From an uncultured OM182 clade bacterium (GTDB lineage Bacteria; Pseudomonadota; Gammaproteobacteria; Pseudomonadales; Azotimanducaceae): DNA of 64,000 nucleotides. The stretch covers positions 1 through 64,000 of the forward strand of contig CAJJAA010000013.1 in assembly GCA_905182025.1 (NCBI GenBank), given 5' to 3'. The position numbers and the translations under genes were made by a program. Below are positions 17,018-25,657 of the stretch, one piece after another. The notes beneath the pieces are model-generated. The model ran no database searches. It saw nothing but the letters and a program-made list of their open reading frames with translations, and was not told the DNA's origin. How positions within the stretch are numbered: position 1 is the first letter of the stretch; each line of letters begins with the position of its first letter.

Positions 17018-17044
17018 CTGCGGCATAGTCGACATAATCCGCAG
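17018..17044. terminator. Weak hairpin after the SPOR gene
   Basis: CTGCGG (17018-17023) and CCGCAG (17039-17044) pair across a 15-base loop that itself contains the palindrome GTCGAC. It begins 11 bp after the stop. There is no T run, so it would not be a strong intrinsic terminator. Confidence 0.25.
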
Positions 17045-17229
17045 CCTAACCAATTCAACATCGCACGGTAATCGCCCACCTACTGGCAAACGATACATTT
17101 TCGTTAGCAGTATAGACCCAACAATTCAACATGACCGCGGCAAATTAAATAAAAAACAAAGAGATATCGGCAATCGGTTTGACCTACTCTCATGCCCATA
17201 GCATAGTGTCACCTCAATAGGAGTGAACG

Positions 17230-18666
17230 ATGCGATTAACGGAAACTGACGCCTCATTTATTTATATGGAATCTGCTAGCGGGCCGATGCATATATCGTC
17301 AATCTACGTGCTCAATGGCGAGGTTCCTTTTGAGCGAATCTATCAACGTTTTAACGACGTTTTGCATCTGATTCCGAGTTATCGTCGCAAGCTTATGCAC
17401 GTGCCGATGAGCCTCGCGCACCCTGTATGGGTCGACGACACACACTTTGATCTTGCGAATCATGTTATTGAACATCGACTAGCAGAAGGTACATCACTCG
17501 AAGACGCAGTAGACGCTGCGGTAAAGCTTAATGAGCCAATGCTTGATCGTAGCCGACCGCTTTGGAAAATGGTCGCCATATCGGGGGTTGAAGGAAAAAC
17601 TTTGCTGCTACAGATGACTCATCACGCGATGATTGACGGCGCATCCGGCATCGACCTGACAACTATCCTGTACGATCTAAGCCCAGACTCATCTCCACCT
17701 ACACCACCAACGAACGAATGGCAGCCAGAACCAGAACCAAATGCAGCAACACTGATCAACGAAGCAATCCAAGAAAACCTTTTACAGCTTGGCAACGCAA
17801 GTCCCGTTGACGCGTTTAAGAAGGGCCAGGCCCAGTTTGAACAATTACGCAAAGCCACAGAGGTAATGACACGCTTCGTCAGCAATCCCGCCATCACAGC
17901 ACCTTTTAATGCCGGGTTTGTTGGACCAAAACGCAAAGTTAAGTGGCTCAAGAAGCCTTTTTCTGAGATTAGAGAAATTCGACGCCATCTAGGCGGAACG
18001 ATTAATGATGTGGTGCTGGCGATCGTTTCCGAGGGCGTCGCCCGTTACCTAGATGATCACAAAGAGAAAACCAAAGAGAAATATATTCGTATCATGTGTC
18101 CAGTTAGCGTACGTACGGAGGATCAAAAGGGCGCCTTGGGTAACCAAGTCTCGGCCATCTTTCCCTACTTGCCTGCATGGCCTATGCGCAGCGTCGATCG
18201 ACTCAACATCGTTGTCGAGGAAACCAATCGAATAAAAAATAGTGGTGAAGCCCAAGCACTGACGGTCATGCAAGAGACCATGCCCAAACTTCCTCCGTTA
18301 GGCATGGCAGCTACTCAACTCGTTGGCACCGCCTTTGACCCAACAGCACTTGCCGCACGGGTGCCGCTACCGATCATGCCAAATATGGGTTACCGCCCAC
18401 CCAATCCAAATTATAACTTCACCTGCACTAATGTTCCCGGCGTTCAAGTACCACAATATATGTGTGGAGCAGAAGTAACCGATACCATTGGACTGTTAGT
18501 ATTAAACGGTACGGTTGGTCTTAGTCTCACTATCTTAAGTTACAACAAACAGCTCTTTTTCAGTTTTATTTGTGAGCCGAGACTCTTACCGGACCTAGAT
18601 GTTCTAATCGAGCATGCAGATGCGGTTTACAACGAACTCTATGATGCAGCCATGGCAGACAACTAG
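17230..18666 (+). CDS. Wax ester synthase / diacylglycerol acyltransferase (WS/DGAT)
   Basis: 478 residues matching the bacterial WS/DGAT family, which esterifies acyl-CoA to fatty alcohols or diacylglycerol to make storage wax esters or triacylglycerol. The catalytic HHxxxDG motif is TMTHHAMIDG-like, at His131-His132 to Asp136. Other family blocks are LTETDASFIYMESASGPMHI at the start, the NDVVLAIVSEG helix around 260, and NVPGVQVPQY in the C-terminal half. AGGAG lies six bases before the ATG. The protein acts at the inner membrane surface or on lipid droplets. It fits with the fatty-acid oxidation genes in the window. Confidence 0.93.
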   Translation: MRLTETDASFIYMESASGPMHISSIYVLNGEVPFERIYQRFNDVLHLIPSYRRKLMHVPMSLAHPVWVDDTHFDLANHVIEHRLAEGTSLEDAVDAAVKLNEPMLDRSRPLWKMVAISGVEGKTLLLQMTHHAMIDGASGIDLTTILYDLSPDSSPPTPPTNEWQPEPEPNAATLINEAIQENLLQLGNASPVDAFKKGQAQFEQLRKATEVMTRFVSNPAITAPFNAGFVGPKRKVKWLKKPFSEIREIRRHLGGTINDVVLAIVSEGVARYLDDHKEKTKEKYIRIMCPVSVRTEDQKGALGNQVSAIFPYLPAWPMRSVDRLNIVVEETNRIKNSGEAQALTVMQETMPKLPPLGMAATQLVGTAFDPTALAARVPLPIMPNMGYRPPNPNYNFTCTNVPGVQVPQYMCGAEVTDTIGLLVLNGTVGLSLTILSYNKQLFFSFICEPRLLPDLDVLIEHADAVYNELYDAAMADN

Positions 18667-18743
18667 AGCCTATAACAACTCTGACTGGCAACTGCCTACA
18701 GGGGCAGGACTACATCTTATTCATCCCATCCTTTGGAGCAACA

Positions 18744-19334
18744 ATGTCCGACATTAACTTAAACGAACGATATCCCAAAGCTGTCACTTTACCTGACGGA
18801 GCAACAGTCGAAATTCGCCTGATGAATGCAACAGATCGCGACGCGATGCTCTCGTTTGCGAGGTCTTTACCTCAAGAAGATCTACTTTTCCTACGACTGG
18901 ATCTGACAGAACCTTCGGTTATCGATGATTGGGTTCACAACATTGAAACAGGGCATTCCACATCCATTATTGCCTATGACGACACGGGCGTCATAGGTTA
19001 TGCCACAGTGCATCGAAATCCCACACCTTGGACGCGCCGAATGGGTGAACTACGCGTAAACGTTAGTCAGAGCTACCGTGCACGAGGTCTGGGTAAGAAT
19101 CTAACTTCCGAGATATTCGATATCGCTCGTGGCATTGGCGTCAAGAAACTGATGGCGAATATGACTGCCGATCAACATGGTGCACAAGCAGCTTTTAGGC
19201 GCTTAGGCTTCGTACCTGAAGCGATGTTGGCGGACTATGTAGAAGACAGGAATGGAGTATCTCGCGATCTTGTCATCATGTCATATGATATCGAAGGCCA
19301 CTTAAATCAAGTTGCTGACATCGTCAAAATCTAG
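18744..19334 (+). CDS. GNAT-family N-acetyltransferase
   Basis: 196 residues with a GNAT fold: RLMNATDRDAMLSFARSLP at the N-terminus, a central MGELRVNVSQSYRARGLGKN (V strand and acetyl-CoA pyrophosphate loop, R/QxxGxG/A as RARGLG), then ANMTADQHGAQAAFRRLGF as the fourth motif. The substrate is unknown. It follows the WS/DGAT gene by 77 bp on the same strand and may be co-transcribed. Confidence 0.85.
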   Translation: MSDINLNERYPKAVTLPDGATVEIRLMNATDRDAMLSFARSLPQEDLLFLRLDLTEPSVIDDWVHNIETGHSTSIIAYDDTGVIGYATVHRNPTPWTRRMGELRVNVSQSYRARGLGKNLTSEIFDIARGIGVKKLMANMTADQHGAQAAFRRLGFVPEAMLADYVEDRNGVSRDLVIMSYDIEGHLNQVADIVKI

Positions 19335-19368
19335 CACGCATTCGAATTCATCAGACGCTGCAATCAAA

Positions 19369-19962
19369 CTATTTCTTTCTAACACCTGATTCAGCGTCGG
19401 GTTCAAATACGCCCAACTCAATAAACCCATCCTTGTTTGGCATCTCCACCGCTACCAAGGTGATTGCATCAAGCCGTGCTTGCTCGCTCACAATGCCATT
19501 TAGAAATAGGACATATGCAGTCACTGCATAAACCTCATTCGCGCTGAGTGTTTTTGCTTGGCCATAGGGCATGGCTCTCGCAATGTAATCAAACAGCGTT
19601 GTTGCGTAAGGCCAATAACTACCAACAGTGACCGTTGGCTGTACCAACGATAGGCTACCGATACCACCGACTAAGTGATTGCCCTGCATCTTGCCTTCAA
19701 CGCCGTGACAGGCAGCACACTTGGCCTCATAAACACTTTTCCCCTCGGCTACTGAGCCAACGCCATTAGGTAACCCAGAACCATCAGGGGAAACAATAGA
19801 GCTAACATAATCGAAGACGGGCTCACCCAACCTTGGAGCAAGAGAATCACCCAACGCATTCTCGCTTGCAATCAACACAGTAGATTCACTGATCAGCAAC
19901 AGAACAAAAAACAGGTACTGACAACGCTTGAAGATCAATTTGGCAAACCTAGACATAGACAT
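19369..19962 (-). CDS. Periplasmic c-type cytochrome, partner of the SoxC-like sulfite dehydrogenase
   Basis: 197 residues with an N-terminal signal sequence (hydrophobic about 15-32) and a single heme site CAACHG (Cys82, Cys85, His86). The likely axial Met is in ARAMPYGQA (about 137). The arrangement matches SoxD/SorB-type monoheme cytochromes that take electrons from sulfite dehydrogenase. Its start lies 14 bases inside the soxC reading frame, so the two are coupled. The C-terminal tail past residue 170 is charged. Confidence 0.85.
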   Translation of the reverse strand: MSMSRFAKLIFKRCQYLFFVLLLISESTVLIASENALGDSLAPRLGEPVFDYVSSIVSPDGSGLPNGVGSVAEGKSVYEAKCAACHGVEGKMQGNHLVGGIGSLSLVQPTVTVGSYWPYATTLFDYIARAMPYGQAKTLSANEVYAVTAYVLFLNGIVSEQARLDAITLVAVEMPNKDGFIELGVFEPDAESGVRKK

Positions 19963-21199
19963 TCTTCACCATGCCGTCTGACGACACCTGCCAGCTTTGT
20001 ATGCCGTTATAATGATAGAAACTCCCGGCAGAATAGCGCTGCAACGCAACATCTCGAGTTGGTTGTACATTACCCTTTTGATCAATCGCCCGGCTTTGCA
20101 GCACACTGGGCTGCCCCGTCCATTGCCAGGGAATACGAAAGCGCGTCAAGGCATTCGGCTGATTGTCAGACTGCAGCAACGCTGTTGCCCAACTCTTACC
20201 ACCATCCGCACTGACCTCAACGGTTCTTATGGCACTCGCGCCGGACCATGCCATACCGGAAATCTCATATACGCCTTTTCTATTCAACTGCATCGTGCCA
20301 GAGGGCGATGTAATCACTGATTTCACCTCCATCTCTAAGGAGAACATTTCTGCCGTGCCATCTTTAAGTAAGTCCGTGTACTTGCTAGTCTCCTCTCGCG
20401 AATAAGCAGGTGTTTTTTGCGCCTTAAGCGCGGATAACCATTTCACACTGATATTACCTTCACAACCCGGCACAAAAAGGCGCATAGGATAGCCTTGCGC
20501 AGGTCGCAATGGCTCACCGTTTTGGAACAACGCGACCATTGCACCATCAAGCATACGATGCAGCGGTATGCTGCGGGTATGCCCCGAGGCATCCGCGCCT
20601 TCAGCAATGATCCAGTTCGCGTCTTTTTCTAAACCGGCTTCGTCCAAAAGATAATGTAAAGGCACCCCGGTCCATTCTGCACCGGAAATCAATCCATTAA
20701 GGGAACCGGCGGTTAAATTCTGCGCAGTTGGGAAGGTATTGCGATAGCTGTTGCCTGAGCATTCCAAAAAATATTTATGAGACTCCATTGGATAAGCCAA
20801 CAGACTTTCATAGCTAAACCTTAGTGACGTCTTCACATCCCCATACAGCGTAAGAAAATGCTTGGCCGGATCAATGTTCGGTATACCTGCGTGGTGTCGC
20901 TCGAAATGAAGGCTGTTCGGCGTGATCGTTCCGTTGAGTGACTGCAGTGGAGTTGATGAAGATCCCGCTGCTGGCCCGAAGGGGTGGCCAATGGTCTGTT
21001 CGCGCCGAAGATCGGCAAACTTTGAAGGCGACCCATAGGTACTTTGTGGCGCGCCTGGCACACTACGCCAATCAGCTTTCGCGGGCAGTAAAAAACCGCC
21101 TGCTAACCCTAAAGCGGACGCCTTCAATAATGAACGTCGGTGCAGTAAACCGTTGCCCGCCGCATGCTGTGTTTCATTATTATTGCTCTTATTGGACAC
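19949..21199 (-). CDS. soxC: SoxC-type sulfite dehydrogenase, molybdopterin subunit
   Basis: About 416 residues from the GTG at 21199, which has AAGGAG seven bases upstream. The frame extends to 21259 without such support. A Tat signal (HRRSLLKASALGLAGG) directs the folded molybdoprotein to the periplasm. The Mo-binding domain carries the conserved cysteine in YFLECSGNSYRN and GAEWTGVPLHYLLDEAG, and the C-terminal dimerisation domain has the YEISGMAWSGASAIRTVEVS pattern. These are hallmarks of SoxC/sulfite-oxidase enzymes oxidising sulfite or thiosulfate-bound sulfane sulfur. No soxXYZAB genes are nearby, so a stand-alone sulfite-detoxifying role with the adjacent cytochrome is more likely than full thiosulfate oxidation. 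Confidence 0.88.
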   Translation of the reverse strand: MSNKSNNNETQHAAGNGLLHRRSLLKASALGLAGGFLLPAKADWRSVPGAPQSTYGSPSKFADLRREQTIGHPFGPAAGSSSTPLQSLNGTITPNSLHFERHHAGIPNIDPAKHFLTLYGDVKTSLRFSYESLLAYPMESHKYFLECSGNSYRNTFPTAQNLTAGSLNGLISGAEWTGVPLHYLLDEAGLEKDANWIIAEGADASGHTRSIPLHRMLDGAMVALFQNGEPLRPAQGYPMRLFVPGCEGNISVKWLSALKAQKTPAYSREETSKYTDLLKDGTAEMFSLEMEVKSVITSPSGTMQLNRKGVYEISGMAWSGASAIRTVEVSADGGKSWATALLQSDNQPNALTRFRIPWQWTGQPSVLQSRAIDQKGNVQPTRDVALQRYSAGSFYHYNGIQSWQVSSDGMVKNVYV

Positions 21200-21453
21200 G
21201 GCTTGGCTCCTTCGCTTGCTGATAAATAGGTTGGTTTGTTGATAGTGCCCGTTACCCACTCACCATATCATACCGGCAATATTTTAAGACCACGGCGATT
21301 TGACCCTATAGCGTTACAGAGCGCTTGCGTTACCCCATGCATCGCAAGCGATCAACGGGAAGACAACAACTAGGGCCGCAATCCCATTGCTGGTAGACTT
21401 GTCAGACTGAACAGGTCAAATTAAAGACTGCTACTTTAAAGAGATGTGACACC

Positions 21454-22599
21454 ATGGATATGACATTCCCCCCAGATACCGATGCGTTTCGTGATGAGGT
21501 GCGGGCTTTCTTCGCAAACGATTACCCTAAGAATTTGCTAGAAAAAACAGCGCGTGGCGAACCACTCAGCAAACAAGACTATCAACAATCCGAGCAAGCA
21601 CTGTCCGAAAAAGGCTGGTTGTGCGTGAACTGGCCCGATGAAAACGGTGGTCCCGGTTGGGATGTCACGAAGAAGTTTATCTACGATCAAGAGTTGGAAG
21701 GCGTCGGCGCAATCAGCCCTGTGCCGATGGGTGTGATCTATGTCGGACCAGTGATTGTTGCTTTCGGCACCGACGAACAAAAAGCCCGATGGTTGCCCGG
21801 GATTCAGCAAAGTACAACTTTTTGGGCGCAAGGCTATTCCGAGCCGGGTTCTGGATCGGACCTTGCCTCGCTGCAGTGTAAGGCAGAACGAGACGGCGAT
21901 GACTATATCGTCACTGGCACAAAAATTTGGACCAGCCTTGCACAGCATGCTGATTGGATCTTTGCATTGGTACGCACAAGTCATGAAGACGTCAAGCAGC
22001 AAGGCATCACGTTTCTTTGTGCGCCAATGGACAGCCCTGGCATCGAAGTTCACCCAATCATCACCATCGATGGACGGCATTCTCTCAACAGAGTCACATT
22101 CGATAACGTCCGCGTACCTGTACACAACCGAATTGGTGACGAAGGCCAAGGCTGGAAATACGCTAACTTTTTGCTAGGTAACGAACGAACGTCTTATGCG
22201 CACGTTGCGGGCAAACGCATGCAGATGGCAGCCATCGAGCAGTTTTTGGAAAGCATCGACGAGCAAGAATATCATGCACGGTTTAATGAACTCTCTGTGC
22301 GCCTAGACAGTTTGGATATTACGGTGCTGCGTGTACTGGCGACGCTCGCAAATGGCGCGTCGCCGGGTAATGAATCCTCCATCTTAAAAATTATGGCGAC
22401 CGAACTGGCACAAGATATAACAGAACTCGGTATGGTCGTTAGACAGTACGCAGGTATTGCTAGTTTTAGCGAGCAAATGCCTGATCCAGCAGCAGCAAAG
22501 GCAACCGTGGACTATTTAGGCACGCGATCTCAGTCAATTTACGGTGGCTCTAACGAAATTCAGAAAAACATCATTGCCAAGCGGGTGCTTGGCCTGTAG
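21454..22599 (+). CDS. Acyl-CoA dehydrogenase
   Basis: 381 residues, standard length. The N-terminal helical domain begins FPPDTDAFRDEVRAFF, the FAD region includes the GYSEPGSGSDLASLQC signature (about 131-146), and GTKIWTSLAQHADW follows. The C-terminal domain ends with YGGSNEIQKNIIAKRVLGL, the usual FAD-contact motif. It resembles the large-subunit-type dehydrogenases of branched, ring or steroid acids (for example pimeloyl-CoA or FadE28-like) more than straight-chain enzymes, but substrate cannot be assigned. It converges with a second acyl-CoA dehydrogenase across a strong hairpin. Confidence 0.88.
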   Translation: MDMTFPPDTDAFRDEVRAFFANDYPKNLLEKTARGEPLSKQDYQQSEQALSEKGWLCVNWPDENGGPGWDVTKKFIYDQELEGVGAISPVPMGVIYVGPVIVAFGTDEQKARWLPGIQQSTTFWAQGYSEPGSGSDLASLQCKAERDGDDYIVTGTKIWTSLAQHADWIFALVRTSHEDVKQQGITFLCAPMDSPGIEVHPIITIDGRHSLNRVTFDNVRVPVHNRIGDEGQGWKYANFLLGNERTSYAHVAGKRMQMAAIEQFLESIDEQEYHARFNELSVRLDSLDITVLRVLATLANGASPGNESSILKIMATELAQDITELGMVVRQYAGIASFSEQMPDPAAAKATVDYLGTRSQSIYGGSNEIQKNIIAKRVLGL

Positions 22600-22654
22600 T
22601 TCTGCCGTCGAAAAATTTTGTTCTGGGCAAAGTCGTCTACTTCAAAAACGTTGC

Positions 22655-22687
22655 CATCACTGCTTGTTAGGGTAACAAGCAGTGATG
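22655..22687. terminator. Bidirectional hairpin between two convergent acyl-CoA dehydrogenase genes
   Basis: CATCACTGCTTGTT (22655-22668) and AACAAGCAGTGATG (22674-22687) form a perfect 14-bp stem around the loop AGGGT, extendable by TTG/CAA across a one-base bulge. It lies in the 94-bp gap between convergent stops. T runs are absent, but position and stability make a terminator the natural reading. Confidence 0.6.
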
Positions 22688-22693
22688 CAATTG

Positions 22694-23998
22694 CTATCGC
22701 CCTAGATCAAACCCTTCGTGTTCGTAACCGAGCTTGTCATCCAGCACGCGGTATTGTTCACCTTCATGTTTACGTACCTCAGCACGTCCGACCACCATGT
22801 GATGAACTTCATCCGGTCCGTCGGCAATCCGCAGCGATCGCTGCGACACCCACATGCCTGCCAGCGGCGTCCATTGAGTCACGCCGGTCGCGCCGTGCAT
22901 CTGAATTGCTTCATCGATAATGTGACCAATCTTTTTCGGTACATTGGCTTTGATGGCGCTGACGTAGATACGCGCTTCTTTGTTACCCATGACATCCATC
23001 GCCTTGGCCGCTTGTAACACCATCAGTCGGCACGCATCAATTTCGTAGCGGGCTTTTGCGACCACTTCGATGTTCTTGCCAAGTTGAATGATGGGTTTTC
23101 CAAATGCTGTACGTGAAGATGCTCGCTGGATCATCAATTCCAGCGCCCGCTCTCCCGCACCGATCGAGCGCATGCAATGGTGGATACGTCCTGGCCCCAG
23201 ACGAACTTGAGAAATCTCGAAACCACGCCCTTCGCCCAACAGGATATTGTCTTTTGGCACACGGCAATCACGGAATCGCACGTGCATATGCCCATGGGGT
23301 GCTTGCGTTTCGCCAAACACTCTCATGGCACCGAGTATCTTCACGCCCGGCGCGTCGATGGGCACGAGGATCATCGACTGTTTTTTGCTCGGCGCAGCGT
23401 CCGGACTGGTCTGCACCATGGTAATCATCACCTTGCAGCGGGGGTCACCCGCACCTGAAGTGAAGTACTTCTCGCCGTTAATGACCCACTCATCTCCATC
23501 GAGCACCGCTTGAGTTGAAATATTTTTAGCATCCGATGAGGGATGCCCAGGCTCTGTCATTGCATAGGCAGATCGAATCTCGCCACGCAGCAACGGCTCA
23601 AGCCACCGCTCTTTTTGTGCCGTTGTTCCCACCCGTTCAAGCACTTCCATATTGCCTGTGTCGGGTGCCGAACAGTTAAGCGTTTCCGAGGCCAAAGGAT
23701 ACTTACCTAACTCGTTAGCGATATAGGCATAGTCAAGGTTACTCAAACCTTCGCCAGTATCAGCATCGGGTAAAAAGAAGTTCCAGAGCCCAGACTCTTT
23801 AGCTTTTTGCTTTGCGCCTTCAAGAAGCTCTAACTGACCGGGCGCGAACTCCCATTCATGCTCACGTTCTTCACCAAGCCGGTCATACTCTTCGACAATG
23901 GGAATAACGTTTCGTTGGATGTGATCCTTAACGGCATCCAACAAAGGTCGCGCTTTGTCGGACATGGTCAGATCAAATAAATCAGGGTTAACGGACAT
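22694..23998 (-). CDS. Acyl-CoA dehydrogenase, ACAD10/11-like
   Basis: 434 residues, slightly longer than typical. Landmarks are AMTEPGHPSSDAKNISTQAV (FAD-binding region), EKYFTSGAGDPRCKV, RLGPGRIHHCMRSIGAGERA (about 275-294, characteristic of the ACAD10/11 branch), and GATGVTQWTPLAGMW before a final RIADGPDEVHH. ACAD11-type enzymes handle long or 4-hydroxylated fatty acyl-CoA. It is downstream of a P450 gene on the same strand (86-bp gap), so hydroxylation and oxidation may belong to one pathway. Confidence 0.88.
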   Translation of the reverse strand: MSVNPDLFDLTMSDKARPLLDAVKDHIQRNVIPIVEEYDRLGEEREHEWEFAPGQLELLEGAKQKAKESGLWNFFLPDADTGEGLSNLDYAYIANELGKYPLASETLNCSAPDTGNMEVLERVGTTAQKERWLEPLLRGEIRSAYAMTEPGHPSSDAKNISTQAVLDGDEWVINGEKYFTSGAGDPRCKVMITMVQTSPDAAPSKKQSMILVPIDAPGVKILGAMRVFGETQAPHGHMHVRFRDCRVPKDNILLGEGRGFEISQVRLGPGRIHHCMRSIGAGERALELMIQRASSRTAFGKPIIQLGKNIEVVAKARYEIDACRLMVLQAAKAMDVMGNKEARIYVSAIKANVPKKIGHIIDEAIQMHGATGVTQWTPLAGMWVSQRSLRIADGPDEVHHMVVGRAEVRKHEGEQYRVLDDKLGYEHEGFDLGR

Positions 23999-24084
23999 AG
24001 TTTTTCTCCTGGCTCTATCACTTTTTATTGTTATTCAGGGCTTTTTAGCCCCGTTGATTGCTACATTGATGACTACATTAATTC

Positions 24085-25443
24085 TTACACCGCCACCTTC
24101 ACCGGGCGTTTTCCATTAGGTCCATACAGATTGACCTGCAAACTTGAGATGGCATGCACTAGCGCGTTCGGCGCGATTTTCTGCTTTCCTGTCCAGTGTA
24201 TGTTCGGGAAGCGATCAAAAATACGCTCGAATGCCATGCGCAATTGGAGCTTCGCAACGCGGGAACCCAAACACTTATGTACCCCATGGCCAAAGGCGAT
24301 GTGCTTTTCGACATTGTCCCTGTGCATGTTGAACGTATCCGGGTCAGGGAAAATACTGGGATCACGATTCGCTGCGCCATACCAAAGTACAACCTTCTCG
24401 TCTTTGGCGATAGCCTGACCATTTAGAACGGTATCCTCGGTAGCTGTTCGACGCATGTGCATCACAGGCGACACCATGCGCAGCGCTTCTTCAGACATCT
24501 GTGGAATCAGCGAGGGGTCATCAAGCACCATTGCGCGTTGATCTTGAAATTCTGTCATCAGACGAATCGTGCCTGACAGTGAATTTCTAGAAGTGTCGTT
24601 GCCGGCAAAAATAATCAAAAGCCAAGAGCCATCAAGAAATTCCTGCGACAACAACTCACCCTCCAACTGCGATTGGGCGATGACGGTTAACAGATCGTCG
24701 CGCGGGTTCAGACGCCTGTCTGCCATGACCTGTTGACCATAGGCAAACATATCATTCATCACCTTATTGAATCGAAACGGAAAAAGCGGCTCAGAGAAAA
24801 ACGTTTGCCAAGGGTTCGCTAAGAACTGACTCGCCAGCTCCAAATGATGCATCCAGACTTTCACTTTAGGTCGATCCTGCTCGTCAATGCCAAGCATCTC
24901 GCAAAGTGTGAACATTGGGAGCTCCTCCGAAAACATCTTCACAAAATCGACAACAGGTCCCTTCTCTTCCATCTCATCGAGCATCGAATCGATCTTGCCG
25001 CCCACTTTGTTTCGAAGTGTTTCCACATAGGCAGGAAAAAAGAACTGGCTTTGCTGCATCCGCATATCGCGATGCAGGGGTTCATCCAAATTGATCAAAG
25101 AGTTAAAGGCCGCGAGCATCAATTTTTCTGGACGCCACTGTTTTCGCTCTGGCACGCCCATATTGATACTGCCGCGTTGTGACGAAAAGACGCTGTGAGC
25201 AAGTTCAGCCGCCTTGATGTCATCGTATCTTGTGACTGACCAAAAGCCAGAGAGCCCCTTGTCCGTGTTGGTCCACATCACCGGGGATTCTTCACGCATG
25301 GTCTTGTAACGGTCGAACGGGTGACCGCTAGTCCACGAGGAAGGATCAGCAAAATTGTAGCCATCAAAGGTTGGATAGATGGCAGGACTTATCGGAGACT
25401 GCTGCCCCGAATCGATTAATATGTTGTCGCTGATGAGATTCAA
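24085..25443 (-). CDS. Cytochrome P450 (bacterial class I)
   Basis: 452 residues with I helix FAGNDTSRNS, ExxR in EEALRMVSP, and heme loop FGHGVHKCLGS with Cys391. It shares layout with CYP125/CYP142-like steroid or fatty-acid hydroxylases (NFADPSSW near the start, HMRR before the beta sheet, WYGAANRD), but I cannot assign a family number. It is distinct from the CYP153 at 8660-9904. It probably heads an operon with the ACAD11-like dehydrogenase. Three copies of an ACGCCAG half-site lie upstream. Confidence 0.9.
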   Translation of the reverse strand: MNLISDNILIDSGQQSPISPAIYPTFDGYNFADPSSWTSGHPFDRYKTMREESPVMWTNTDKGLSGFWSVTRYDDIKAAELAHSVFSSQRGSINMGVPERKQWRPEKLMLAAFNSLINLDEPLHRDMRMQQSQFFFPAYVETLRNKVGGKIDSMLDEMEEKGPVVDFVKMFSEELPMFTLCEMLGIDEQDRPKVKVWMHHLELASQFLANPWQTFFSEPLFPFRFNKVMNDMFAYGQQVMADRRLNPRDDLLTVIAQSQLEGELLSQEFLDGSWLLIIFAGNDTSRNSLSGTIRLMTEFQDQRAMVLDDPSLIPQMSEEALRMVSPVMHMRRTATEDTVLNGQAIAKDEKVVLWYGAANRDPSIFPDPDTFNMHRDNVEKHIAFGHGVHKCLGSRVAKLQLRMAFERIFDRFPNIHWTGKQKIAPNALVHAISSLQVNLYGPNGKRPVKVAV

Positions 25444-25513
25444 ACTACTACTCCAGACTGTCAGAGCGCTAATATCATTGAATCTGATCCATCATGCAAG
25501 GTGGTGCGCCTGG

Positions 25514-25557
25514 CTGGCGTTATTGGTTAACACGCCAGTGGCTGAGAAGACGCCAGT
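25514..25557. promoter_or_regulatory. Three ACGCCAG half-sites upstream of the second P450
   Basis: CTGGCGT (25514-25520) is an exact inverted copy of ACGCCAG at 25532-25538, and ACGCCAGT recurs at 25550-25557 in direct orientation, 18 bp further on. The cluster is 71-114 bp upstream of the P450 start, in the 214-bp gap shared with the LTD protein gene's 3' end. It is a candidate operator. Confidence 0.45.
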
Positions 25558-25657
25558 AATCATGCATAGCCATGAAGGTAGGAAATTGCAGTTTTCGGCC
25601 ACTAACGGACATAGGTTAACTTTCGTGCCAACCTCTCCGACAGATTGAATCCCTTAA

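Noticed and set aside
21538..22149. 203-codon minus-strand frame
   Set aside because: Antisense to the acyl-CoA dehydrogenase at 21454-22599; no ribosome site or known domain.
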